A stretch of DNA of 64,000 bases, taken from positions 277,246,045-277,310,044 of the forward strand of contig NC_059072.1 in NCBI RefSeq assembly GCF_020497125.1, given 5' to 3'. Both the position numbers and the translations under genes were made by a program. Below the pieces are notes generated by a model. The model was given only the letters and a program-made list of their open reading frames with translations, searched no databases and had not been told where the DNA came from. Each line of letters begins with the position of its first letter. The first letter of the stretch is position 1. This DNA comes from Mauremys mutica. Taxonomy: Eukaryota; Chordata; Testudines; Geoemydidae. Below, piece after piece: positions 12,419 to 23,611 of this stretch.

Positions 12419-13046
12419 TAAGGTTGGGCAACCAAAAACTGAGGCACCCAAAAGCACTAGTCTGTTTTCAAAATCTTGGAGTAGAATTTGATGTCATGTA
12501 ATTCTTCATAATATTAGCTTATTTTTCTACTTCCTCAGTTTACAGTCCCTGCAATGATCTAGCACCCATTTTGTTTCTATGAAGCAAAACACATTTTTTG
12601 TAAGTGGTTTACCTGCTGTTATATAGGCTGGGACTTTTAATTTTTTTAAAGGGAAAACTATTATAAAGAATTCCTAAAGGAAAGGGTTTCATTTCTCCAT
12701 TTTGGTACAAGTTTCTATAGGACTTGATTGGCTTCACTCAGCTGAAATGTCATATTTGCAAGCTGATAAATATGACAAAAAAAATCCCATGTTTTTCTGA
12801 ATGATTATCTGCCATGCAAGTAATAATAATAAGATATAGGTCAAACATATCTCCCTCATTATTTTTGAATAGTTTCATTTGCAATTGACCTTTTACTGAT
12901 TCATAATGAGACATTTCAAAAATGTTTCAAGCTTTAAAAATAAATAAATAAATTGAACTGATCTTTGGACCAGCGATGATATTCATAGGAGACTTTCACT
13001 ACTGCTTGAAAATATGTCGATGAGTTATTGAGAATAATGTACAAAG
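12419..13046. other. No gene seen; AT-rich DNA
   Basis: I see nothing recognisable here except short A-rich runs and an (AAAT)-type stretch near 12940. Confidence 0.55.
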
Positions 13047-13142
13047 GGCCTGATTCTCAATTCACACTTTTTATACTAATGTAACCGCACTGACTTCAAG
13101 GGAGTTACCTCTGATGAACATTTGTAACTCAGAGCAGAATCA
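13047..13142. repeat. Self-complementary dispersed repeat, copy 3
   Basis: It starts GGCCTGATTCTCAATTCACA and has CACTGACTTCAAGGGAGTTAC in the middle and CAGAGCAGAATCA at the end. This is the best-preserved copy of the family seen at 6505, 6913 and 29348. Confidence 0.75.
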
Positions 13143-16040
13143 TACTGAAACAACCCAGGAAAATATGAATGTTATTCTTTATATATTATCATTTTGATTA
13201 GACTTCTGTATGACGTTCTCCTACAATCACAGGTTTATGTGGTTACACAAATGACCAAGTTATCCTCTCAGTTATTGAGTGAAAGCCTTTGCGTCATTGC
13301 TATTGCATAGAGGTAAATTAGGGCAGAATTTGGCCTGATCTCTTAAATCAAAATATTAATCACCTGATTTTGCCCCCTTTACCAATGTTGAAAAGTATGA
13401 GTGAACCAATAAATCTCACTGCGACCACTTGCAGAAAGGGTGTCATCCTACTCAACATGAGTAAGGATGGTATGATTTTTTTTATCCTCTGCTTTTATTC
13501 TGAAGAATCTCTGAACAGAGGTGCTCCAACTTCAAAACTAATACTGTTTGTTTGTATCTGCAGATACATTACAACCATTTAGGAGATTATTCACTTTGTA
13601 AATATTCCACAACACTAAAGTTGCATGTTCAGAACCTAATTTAAAGGTATCCCATGTATAGTAGACAGAAAAACAGTTTCTCAGTTGTAATTTGGTGTTT
13701 CTTTCAAAAGTCTTTGTTCTCCTTTTTAACCTGCCATATGAAATCAACTGTAATGCCATCAACACAGCAATCATATTCATATCTGATATTTGAGCTCTAA
13801 TATAAATGGACCAAGCATGTTTCCTTCTGAACATCCATGGAGATGAAAATTTAGGCCACACTGTATTTAGTTCCAAATATGAATCAAATCTATAATAGGG
13901 CTAGATATGAATTCAAAATGTAGAGAGTTTTTCTTTCATATTTTGTACAACACACATTCACACATACATAATCCCTGTAAAGAAGGTTTTTACCAAGCAA
14001 AAAATAAAATAATAATAATAATAATAAAACTGATACAAAGTAATATTACTTTAAATAGCAACTTGCATAGCCAAGTCAGAAAAGTGCAAACAACAAAATG
14101 CCCCAAAACATGAGGTCGGAGGGGTATATGGTTCCTTTTTTGTTTCTAGATTCTTTCCTATTCATTAGAAATTCACAAGTGACAGACCAACCATGCCAGG
14201 TCTTCAACAAAAATAAGTTAAAATTAAACTTCCATATTTCAACAGGACCTAGGAAAGTATGGAGGTCCCAAACATTATCTTGTGACCTGACGTGTTGTCC
14301 CACCAGATCTGTTTAGCTAGATCTGGTTGCCCAGGAAAGAGTTCATTAAAATTCCAAGGCAACTATTCCATTTGGCCAACTTCAGCACTTAAACATAGAA
14401 AGTAAATATCCTTAAATCAAACTAATATTTTTTCAAGCAGCAATTTTTTTACCTTGCCTATCTGTCCATTTCTGTTACTATCAATGGAAATAATTTTGTC
14501 CATTTGTGTGTGGATACAGTGAAATCCATGTTTATCAGCATTTACCAATAATTCTCCTCCAGGTGTTATCCACACATGGACGAGGACTGTGTGGCAGAAC
14601 ATCATGTTTTATTAGTTTGCAGAATTCTGCTGATATTCTGCTTGGGATCTGCCCCTATTGAGGAAGAAAAGGAGAAGATACATGAACCCCCATGCTGAAG
14701 TCTGTTTATGGAAGACTGGAGGACAAGCCCTGGAATAGGGAGGGTGGGAAAGGCACATGCTTGTCTATTTAGATGCATGACCATCCACCTGATAAGGCTG
14801 TGAGGCACGTCCACATTCTATGAAGAGGATAAAGGAATCAGGGCTGAAAGGAATACTGATTCGACTGATATATGTAAATAATAGGTCAATGGATAAAGTA
14901 CCAGTAGCATAGTACCATAGTTCATGGATTTTGTAGGACCAATAAAACTTGTTTTTATGCACTGCAAATGACTTCTTCTGGAATCTGGTGACATCATCAC
15001 TTACTAAGAGGAAGGCTGACTCACTCCTGACTGTTCTGACCCTTTGACAGTAGTATTCTCTGTAGGCAACTGCCTCTGTATTTCCATGTGTATGTTTGTG
15101 TGTGTGATATCTCATGCCATGCACTGAAGGGAACCTACATGGAGATCACCTTCAAGGCTGCCAGGCAGCAGAAAGTGGCAAGATGAACATTTCTTTTCTT
15201 TTCAGCTTTTTGGATTTCTATTCCATGTTGTGTGTCACACTGCACAGAAGAGAAGGAACATAGCCAAAAAAGGCTCTGATTGCCCAGAAGGAACAGAAGA
15301 GCTCCCAAATCCCAACATAAGTGAGAAAAGAATACGTCTGTTCAACTGTTAGAAAAAATATGATAAACATTCTAATTCTGTGCATGAAAGTCTGGCCCTT
15401 GACTGCTATCACACTGTGGAGGTGGAAAATTCTGGGAGGCTGTCCTCATGAGTTATCCCAGATGGAGCTTTAGAAATATGTTCTGTGCCCCATGCTACCA
15501 AGGAAGAAGGGAAACCTAGTGTATCATCATGGGATGTGACCTTCATAGCAAAGTTCTATAGAATTTAATAAAAAAGGAGAACCATTCTGTAAGTTTTTTT
15601 TTATCCTCCAATAGGATTTAATAGAGAATTTATCCCTGCAGTAAGATTCCATTCAGTGGTTCTAAACAAAATAAAATCATTCTGTGGAGAGTTTTCAGAG
15701 TAATTTTTAAGAGAACTCCACAATGGTAGGATGCAGTTAAAAAAAAGGTGAGTTTAGTTGTGTAGCTTCCTTTTTGGAGGGGGGAGTAGTGTAGAAGGAA
15801 AGACACATGGGAGGATCAGTAATGGGTAAATGTGGGACAATCTGATAGGCTTGCTTTTCTGCATATTATCTTGTCCTCCCATGGTAAGATTCATGACCTT
15901 CTTTGGCTTTGAAGAGTACAGATGCTTGTAACAGAATTGGGTATTGTCAGTAGATGTTTATTTAATAAGACATAGCAGGGAAACAACCTAAGTGCTTAGA
16001 TGGAGATTGAGTTACAATGAAAAGAGAAACCATGTGGTTC
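13143..16040. other. No gene recognised; one ATA microsatellite
   Basis: The only clear structure is a simple repeat of AAT units at about 14003-14028. The overlapping frames at 14765-15124 and 13538-13876 (minus) have no recognisable motif and are not called as genes. Confidence 0.55.
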
Positions 16041-16048
16041 ATGTAGAA

Positions 16049-17059
16049 CAGGGCCGGCAACCTACGGCACACGTGCCAAAGGTGGCATGCAAGACGATTT
16101 TTGATGGCATGCAGGGCGGGCTGAGCTGCTCAGCCCACCGCTGCTCTGGGGTTCCCGCTGCTGGCTCCTTGCCAGCCAGGGTCCCACTCAGCTCCCGCTG
16201 CTGGCCTGGGGGAAGGAACCCCAGGCTGGCAGCAGGCTGAGACCCAGCTGGCAGGAGCCAGTGGCCAAAACCCCAGAGAAGGGCAGGCTGAGCCGCTCAG
16301 CCCACCGCTGCTCTGGGGTTCCCACTGCTGGCCCTTTGCTAGCCGTGGTCCGGCCACCGGTCCTACTCAGTGCCCACTGCTGGCCTGGGTGAAGGAACCC
16401 CAGGCTGGCAGTGGGCTGAGCCCCTGGCTGGCAGGTGCCGGCGGCTTAAACCCCAGAGCGGGGCTGGCGGAGACACTCAGGCCACCCCAGAAACCCCAGA
16501 GCTAGATGGACTGACCTGCTCAGCCCACTGTCGCTCTGGGTTTCTGGCTGCTGGCCCCTTACCAGCTGGGATACCCACCGCAGCCCCACTCACCTTGCTT
16601 CTGGTTGGAGTTCCAACACTGGCCCCCTGCCAGACATGGTCCAGGCTTTCAGCCCTACTCAGCCCTACCAGCCGCCAGCTCTACTTACCTCAGCTGCCAG
16701 TCTGGGCTTCCAGCAGCTGACCTCCTGCCAGCCGGTTATCAACTGATCACTCAGAAGCCTGTGTGCAGCTTAAAGTATCCAAATACGTGCCACCAGACAT
16801 TGGAAAACTCAGCAAGGAAAAGCAAGGGCAAGGATCACACTAAACTAATAAGATCTGCATTTTAATTTAATTTTAAATAAAGCTTCTGAAACATTTTGAA
16901 AACCTTGTTTACTTTATATATAACAGTAGTTTTGTTATATATTATAGACTTATAGATCTTCTAAAGAATGTTAAAATGTATTACCGGCATGCAAAGCCTT
17001 AAATTAGAGTGTATACATGAAGACTCAGCACACCACTGCTGAAAGGTTGCCGAACCCTG
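16049..17059. mobile_element. Long hAT element (1011 bp) with internal GC-rich repeats
   Basis: The left end CAGGGCCGGCAACCTACGGC and the right end AAAGGTTGCCGAACCCTG form inverted repeats. Perfect 8-bp TSDs, ATGTAGAA, flank it at 16041-16048 and 17060-17067. The last 200 bases (AT-rich, with TATATATTATAGACTTATAG) are shared with the short element at 27695-28005. Between the ends is a GC-rich cassette of about 700 bp in which a unit containing CTGCTCTGGGGTTCCC occurs at 16141 and 16308, with a diverged version at about 16530. No transposase frame is present, so it moved with enzymes supplied in trans. Confidence 0.93.
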
Positions 17060-17067
17060 ATGTAGAA

Positions 17068-17936
17068 TTTTAAAAGCTTGAATGTGTGTGTAACTTTCAT
17101 GTTAATCAAACAAAATAGAAATAAATGATTTGGAAAAAAAAAACCTTTCGTAGTGTCCCAAAACATTTTTTTCATCTTGTGTATTAATATGGAAATTTAG
17201 ATGATGTGAGCTTAAATTCTATTTCCCCCCTATTTACCTTTCCATGTAGAATCCTTCCATTAGAGCCACAGAGTGAAACATGGAGAAGTCTTTGAACTTT
17301 GGATGTAATGATTTCAATCACAAAAAAATGCAAGCTTTCGACACAGTAGCCCTCAGGACTAGTTGCATCTCTCTTTCAAACCTTTTTATGAACCCAAGAA
17401 AAAAAAGGAGTGATTTTATCTGTTTACTACCCATTATTTAAATGGAAAACATTGCTCATCAGTTAGATAGCTCACTCTTTAAATAGATTTACAGCAGTGT
17501 CTATTTGAAAATGAGTGCTGTAAACGAAAGTGTTTACAATAAAAAGCTGTTTAACATGCCACAATCATGCTTTTTAATGCTGTATTTAGGATCTTCAAAG
17601 ATCACAATGCTTCAGGGACTAGAACACCAGGTTCTTGTCCTCCCAACCCCTCATCAGAGCCTCCAAGGCTAGGAATCTGGCTTTCCTCCTTAACCTTGGA
17701 GTGAAAGAAGGAACTAAGACTGTGTGGGGAACAGGAAAAAACAGGACACCAGCCCCCTGCCTCTGACTAATGGAATGAAATGATCAACTCCCTTCCACTA
17801 GGGAGTGTAAGAAGGGTCTGCTGCAGGTTGTTGCCTGTGGCAAGGAGACATTTTGAGAGTCTTGGGTCTGTTTTGGATGGTGATCAGAATTTTTTGAATG
17901 AAAATGTTTTCTGGGGTACATGTTAAAATTATGCCA
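17068..17936. other. No gene recognised
   Basis: AT-rich sequence with short A runs, and a slightly more GC-rich part at 17630-17870. No repeat family is recognised. Confidence 0.55.
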
Positions 17937-20700
17937 TAGAATCATAGAAAAGTAGGGCTGGAAAGGATCTTAAGAAGTCATCAGCCCCCTGTGCTGTGGC
18001 AGGACCAAGCAAACCTAGACCATTCTTGACAGGTGTTTATCCAACCTGTTTTTATAAATCTCCAGCTATGGGAATATCACAACCTCCCTTGGAAGTCTAT
18101 TACAGAGCTTAACTACCCTTAGGGTACGTCTACACTACGGGACTATTCCGAATTTGCATAAACCGGTTTTGTAAAACAGATTGTATAAAATCGAGTGTGC
18201 GTGGCCACACTAAACACATTAAATCGGTGGTGTGCGTCCACGGTCCGAGGCTAGCATCGACTTCTGGAGCGTTGCACTGTGGCTAGCTATTCCGTAGCTA
18301 TCCCATAGTTCCCACAGCCTCCCCCGCCCCTTGGAATTTCCGGGTTGAGATCCCAGTGCCCGATGGGGCAAAAATCATTGTCGCGGGTGGTTCTGGGTAA
18401 ATGTCGTCAGTCACTCCTTCCTCTGGGAAAGCAATGGCAGACAAGCATTTTGCGGCTTTTTCCCCTGGATTGCCCTGGCAGATGCCATAGCATGGCAATC
18501 ATGGAGCCTGTTTTGCCTTTTGTGACTGTCACCGTATGTGTACTAGATGCCGCTGACAGAGGCGATTCAGCAGCGCTACACAGCAGCATGCTTTTGCTTT
18601 TGCATGACAGCAGAGATGGTTACCAGCCATACTGTACCATCTACCAATCCATAAATTGGTAAAAAGATGATCATGGTTACCAGTCCTTTTGCATTGCACC
18701 ATCTGTTGCTGTCATAAGTGCCCCTGGCTGCTCTTAGCCAGGGGCGCAAAAGCCAAAATTGGGAATGACTCCCTGAGTCAATCCCTCCTTTTTGGTATCT
18801 AAAAATAGAATCAGTCCTGTCTAGAATATGGGCAAGTGTACTAGAGAACCACTGTATCATAGAACCAGAGAGCACAGCTGCTCTGTGTCAGATCCAGCAG
18901 AAATTATGAGCTGTATGCTATTCACAGGGGGTGCTCCTGCAACAACCCCACCTGTTGATTCCATTCTTCCCCCAGCCTTCCTGGGCTACCGTAGCATTTC
19001 CCCCCACTTGTGTGATGAAGTAATAAAGAATGCAGGAATAAGACACAGTGACTTGTTAGTGAGAAATGAGTGGAAGGCAGCCTCCAGCTGCTATGATAGT
19101 CCAGACAGGACATTAAGAAGTGTGGAGGAGAGGAGCCTAGCATCGCGCTGCTAGTCCAGGGGCAATTGAATCTTTTCTTTACACATGAAAGGTGGGGGCT
19201 GATGGAGCTCAGCCCCCTGTTGCTATGATGAGGACGGTTACCAGCCATGCTGCACCATCTACCAGGAAAAATTAGGGCCAGGCGCCCTTGATAGACCTAA
19301 CGGATGCTAGTCGGCATGGTTACCAGTCTTTTTGCACTGCCCCATGTGCCAATAGGCTGATGATGACAATGGATATCAGTCTTACTGCACCATCAGCCAC
19401 CCATGGCGGGCGGGGGGGAGCAAGGTTGTTGGTGTTGAGTGCTGCAGCATCGCATCTATCTGCAGCATTCAGTAAAGATAGGGTGACATGTAAAAGAGTC
19501 AAGAGAGGATTGTTTTCCCTTTCACTTCTGGGGGTGGGGGGGGTGCGTAAATTGTCGAGCTATGCCCTGACCCACCGCGGACACTGGTTTTGACCCTAGA
19601 AGCATTTGGAGCTCAGCCAAGAATGCAAATGCTTTTCGGATACTGCAGGAACTGTGGGATAGCTTGCGTCCTCCAGTCCATGAGCGTCCATTTGATTCTT
19701 TGGCTTTTCGTTACGCTTGTCACTCAGCAGTGCGCTGAGTCCCTGCTATGGCGTCTGTCTGGAGATTTTTTAAAAATGATTTTGAATTTCATCTTCTGTA
19801 ATGGAGCGCTGATAGAACAGATTTGCCTGCCCTTACTGCGATCACATCCGCATGGTCCATGCTAGAGCTCTTTTTTTATTTTGATTTTGGACTGCATCGC
19901 CACCCGTGCTGATCGGAGCTCCACGCTGGGCAAACAGAAAATATTCAAAAGTTCGCGGGGCTTTTCCTGTCTACCTGGCCACTGCATCCGAGTTCAGATT
20001 GCTGTCCAGAGCGGTCAGTGGTGCACTGTGGGATACCGCCCGGAGGCCAATACTGTCGATTTGCGGCCACACTAAACCTAATCCGATATGGTAATACCGA
20101 TACTAGCGCTACTCCTTTCGTTATTGAGGAGTACAGAAACCGGTTTAAAGAGCCCTTTATATCGATATAAAGGGCCTCTCAGTGTGGACGGGTGTGGCGT
20201 TAAATCAGTTTTACGCTCCTAAAACCGGTTTAAACGCCTAGTGTAGACCAGGCTTTATATAGCAAGTTGTTCCTCATATCTGACCTAAATCTCCCTTGCT
20301 GCAGATTAAGCCCATTACTCATTTTACTACCTCCAACTGAAATAGAGAACAGCCCTTAATATATCTGAAGACTGTTATCAGGTCTCCCTCAGTCTTCTTC
20401 TCTCAAAGCTAAACATGCCCAGTTTTTATAACCTTTCCTCATAGGTCAGGTTTTATCAATCTTTTATCATTTTTGTTGCTCTCCTTTGTACTCTCTCCAA
20501 TTTGCCCACATCCTTCCTAACGTGTGATGCCCAGAACTGGGCACAGTACTCCAGCTGAAGCCTCACCAGTGCCGAGCCTCACCAGTGCCGAGTAGAGTGA
20601 GACAGTTACCTCCTGCATCTTACATATGACACTCTTGTTAACATACTCCAGAATGATATTAGCCTTTTTTGCAACAAAGGGTAGGCATTACAGCAGCTGG
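17937..20700 (-). mobile_element. CR1 LINE 3' fragment, minus strand, split by a Harbinger element
   Basis: The CR1 3' tail, reversed, begins at 17937 (ATAGAATCATAGAAAAGTAG), continues to 18121, and resumes at 20258 with TATAGCAAGTTGTTCCTCAT. It ends near 20700 after the reversed block for the conserved CR1 C-terminal region (CAGAACTGGGCACAGTACTC at about 20531). Removing the Harbinger element and one TTA restores a continuous CR1 sentence, CTACCCTTATATAGCAAG. A short tandem duplication, GCCTCACCAGTGCCGA, occurs at about 20560-20591. Confidence 0.85.
18122..20254. mobile_element. Non-autonomous PIF/Harbinger element (2.1 kb), TTA TSD
   Basis: The left terminus reads GGGTACGTCTACACTACGGG and the right terminus GTGTAGACCAGGCT, which are imperfect inverted repeats. 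TTA flanks both sides (18119-18121 and 20255-20257), the 3-bp TSD expected of PIF/Harbinger transposition. Subterminal sequence includes ACCGGTTT motifs on both sides. A module at about 18840-19040 matches 33262-33480 in inverted orientation. I see no DDE transposase frame; the frames of 99-108 codons inside are chance. Confidence 0.9.
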
Positions 20701-21075
20701 ATATTAGGGGCTTGATTGAAAGTGCTTTGAAATCAATTAGAGTCTTTCCATTGATTTCAATTAGCTTTACATCAGGCCTTAAGGCTATGGGCAGTCAGAT
20801 TCCACTGTGAAGGTGTCCCTATAAATACCTAGGTAGATATAGCAAGATTTTTTTTTTAAATACTCAGTCTAGCTGGCTTATACTAAGAAGGGGAGAAAAT
20901 AGCCAAATAGCCACAGGTTTTAAAAGAAAAAAAAAGAAAAATGGCTGTTTTTTCCCCCCATTTAAATTGTTTTGTGCTGCATTATTCTTTCCAGTCTCTT
21001 GTCCCTATGCTAAGCATTTAGATTATTAACTGTTCAGAACAGGGAGCTGTTTCTTTTCATCTGTGTGAAGTGCAT
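20701..21075. other. No gene seen
   Basis: AT-rich sequence. CTTTGAAATCAATTAGAGTC and CCATTGATTTCAATTAGC at 20729-20765 form an imperfect inverted repeat. Nothing else is recognised. Confidence 0.5.
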
Positions 21076-21285
21076 ATCACATTTGGGCAATATAGACATC
21101 ATCATTATTAGTAGTCACCATCATCAGCATGTTCCCATTACGCCTCTGGTGTTTAGGGCAGTGACAAAGCTCCTCCACTCCTATCTGTTTCTGACAAGTT
21201 TTTCAATTGTTCCCCAGTGTTGCCCAAGATTTTTCAGCTCAGATTCCACAGCTCTTCACCATATTGTTTTTTGGTGGTCTCGTTT

Positions 21286-21513
21286 TCACTTGCCTTCAGG
21301 TGTCCATCTTATTGCTACTCTGCTGATGGAGTCAATTTCCATACCAAGGATATGGCCAATCCATCTCCAACGTCTCCTGTCAATGATGGTGCTCATGTCC
21401 TCTTGGCTGCACTGTGTCAGTAGATCTTGGTTTGAGTTTGTTCTGGGCCAAAAGATACAGAGGATTTTTCTGAGGCAGGTTGTATGGAATGAAAGACAGT
21501 TTGGACATGTCAT
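21286..21513 (-). pseudogene. C-terminal piece of the non-CR1 LINE protein
   Basis: This 75-codon minus-strand frame contains NCLSFHTTCLRKILCIFWP, then IIDRRRWRWIGHILGME, then ISRVAIRWTPEGK. The RRRWRWIGH and RWTPEGK blocks are diagnostic of the LINE C-terminus. The frame stops shortly after PEGK, but homologous sequence continues for about 200 bp in other frames (a WGTIEKL-like block, then an EWRSFVTAL-like block). The upstream part of the protein is cut away by the CR1 insertion and resumes past 23709. Confidence 0.8.
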
Positions 21514-21565
21514 ACTTTCTCATTCTCCAGCATTCTGCACTATAGAGTAATGTGGATGATGTGGA

Positions 21566-22541
21566 ATGACAGATGATGTGGAAAAAGCTGAAGTACTCAA
21601 TGCTTTTTTTGCCTCGGTCTTCACAGACAAAGTCAGCTCCCAGACTGCTGCACTGGGCAACACACTATGTGGAGGTGAGCAGCCCTCAGTATTGAAAGAA
21701 CAGGTTAATGGCTATTTAGAAAAACTGTACTTGCACAAGTCCATGATCTAATGCAGCCAAGGGTGCTGAGGAAGTTGGCTGATGTGATTGCAGAGCCATT
21801 GGCCATTATCTTTGAAAATTCCTAATGTGGTCCCGGACGATTGGAAAAAGGCAAATATAGTGCCCATATTTTAAAAAGGGAAGAAAAAGAACCCAGGGAA
21901 CTGCAGACCAGTCAGCCTCACTTCAGTCCTCAGCAAAATCATGGAGCAGGTACTCAATGAATCCATTTTGAAACACTTGGAGGAGAGGAAGGTGATCAGG
22001 AACAGTCAACATGGATTCACCAAGGGCAAGTCATGCCTGACCAACCTAATTGCCTTCTGTGATGATATAACTGGCTCTGTGCACATGGGAAAAGCAGTGG
22101 ATGTGATATATCTTGACTTTAGGAAAGCTTTTAATATGGTCTCCCACAATATTCTTGCCAACAAGTTAAAAAAAAACCTATGGATTGGATGAATGGACTA
22201 GAAGGTGGATAGAAAGCTGGCTGGATTGTTGGGCTCAACGGGTAGTTATCAACAGCTCGATGTTTAGTTGGCAGCCAGTATTAAGTGGAGTGCCCCAGGG
22301 GTCGGTCCAGGGGCCGGTTTTGTTCAACATCTTTATTAATGATATGGATGATGGGATGCATTGCATCCTCATCAAGTTTGCAGATGACACTAAACTGAGG
22401 GGAGATGTAGATACACTGGAGGGTAGGGATAGGTTCCAGAGTGACCTAGACAAATTTCTTGCCACAAGAAGTCTGCTGAGGTTCAACAATGACAAGTGCA
22501 GAGTCCTGCACTTAGGAAGGAAGAATCCCATGGACTGCTAG
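21566..22541 (+). pseudogene. CR1 reverse transcriptase, broken into three frames
   Basis: Three consecutive plus-strand frames together span the CR1 reverse transcriptase. The first (21566-21751) starts with [20 protein letters not shown], the entry to the RT domain. The second (21941-22192) contains [17 protein letters not shown] and [16 protein letters not shown], carrying the first catalytic aspartate in YLDF. The third (22185-22541) contains SGVPQGSVQGPVLFNIFIND and LIKFADDTKLRG, the catalytic FADD box. The frames are separated by frameshifts and a stop, including a run of nine A at about 22168-22176. The key aspartates are intact but the polypeptide is not continuous. Confidence 0.88.
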
Positions 22542-22690
22542 GGTACGTCTACACTACGGGACTATTCCGAATTTGCATAAACCGGTTTTGTAAAACAGAT
22601 TTTATAAAATCGAGTGCGCGCGGCCACACTAAACACATTAAATGAGGCTAGCATCGATTTCTGAAGCGTCTGCGAAACTTTCGCATGCCC
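22541..22690 (+). mobile_element. Truncated Harbinger fragment inside CR1
   Basis: The first 110 bases match the left end of the element at 18122 (GGGTACGTCTACACTACGGG and the ACCGGTTTTGTAAAACAGAT block). After ACATTAAAT the sequence skips to GAGGCTAGCATCGATTTCTG. It ends with TGCGAAACTTTCGCATGC, which from memory belongs to the transposase coding region of the autonomous family. There is no right terminal inverted repeat. CR1 resumes at CTGCAGAAAATAGACCTGG, so about 30 bp of CR1 seem to have been lost. Confidence 0.75.
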
Positions 22691-23049
22691 CTACAGTCTG
22701 CATTTCTGCAGAAAATAGACCTGGGAATTACAGTGGACGAGAAGCTGGATATGAGTCAGCAGTGTGCCTTCGTTACCAAGATGGCCAACTGTATCAGGCT
22801 GTATCAGTAAGAGCACTGCCAGCAGATCAAGGTGATTATTGCCCTCTATTCAGCACTGGTGAGGCCACACCTGGAGTATTGCCTCCAGGTTTGGTCCCCC
22901 CATTACAGAAGGGATGTGGACAAATTGGGGAGAGTCCAGCAGAGGGCAACGGAAATGAGTTATGAGGAGAGGCTGAGGGAACTGGGGGTCATTTAGTCTG
23001 CAGAAGAGAAGAGTGAGGGGGCATTCGATAGCAGCCTTCAACTACCTGA

Positions 23050-23238
23050 GTGAAGCGGGGTTCCAAAGAGGACAGAGTTAGGCTGTTCTCAGTGGTGGCA
23101 GATATCAGAACAAGAAGCAATGGTATCAAGTTGCAGTGGGGGAGGTATAGGTTGGATGTTAGGAAACACTATTTCACTAAGAGGGTGGTGAAGCACTGGA
23201 ATGATTTACCTAGGGAGGTGGTGAATCTCCATCCTTAG
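23050..23238 (+). pseudogene. CR1 ORF2 C-terminal fragment
   Basis: The 62-codon frame contains [20 protein letters not shown], then [20 protein letters not shown], the conserved C-terminal CR1 block (RRNGLKLQQGQFRLDIRK...VVKHWNKLPREVV in other copies of this window). It is separated from the RT palm by the Harbinger fragment and further frameshifts. Confidence 0.85.
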
Positions 23239-23287
23239 AGGTTTTTAAGGCCCAGCTTGACAAAGCCTTGGCTGAGATGATTTAGTT

Positions 23288-23611
23288 CAGGGGTCGGCAA
23301 CCTCTAGCATGCGGCTCGCCAGGGTAAGCACACTGGCGGGCCGGGCCAGTTTGTTTATCTGCCGCATTGGCAGGTTTGGCCGATCGCGGCTCCCATTGGC
23401 CGCAGTTCGCCGTCCCAGGCCAATGAGGGCAGCGGGAAGCACATCCCTCACCCACGCCTCTTCCTGCTGCCCCCATTGACTTGGGACGGCGAACTGTGGC
23501 CAGTAGGAGCCACGATCGGCCAAACCTGCTGATGCGGCAGGTAAACAAACTGACCCGGCCAGCCAGGGTACTTACCGTGGCGAGCCGCGTGCAAGAGGTT
23601 GCCGACCCCCG
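23288..23611. mobile_element. hAT fold-back MITE (324 bp), perfect 8-bp TSD
   Basis: The ends are CAGGGGTCGGCAACCTCTAG and GAGGTTGCCGACCCCCG. The left and right halves are complementary almost throughout, for example the CTGGCGGGCCGGGCCAG block in the left half and its counterpart in the right. The TSD ATTTAGTT is identical at 23280-23287 and 23612-23619. The element sits near the 3' end of the CR1, so it arrived after the CR1. Confidence 0.95.

Noticed and set aside
21065..21550. 161-codon plus-strand open frame
   Set aside because: It lies antisense to recognisable LINE protein on the minus strand (RRRWRWIGH...RWTPEGK).
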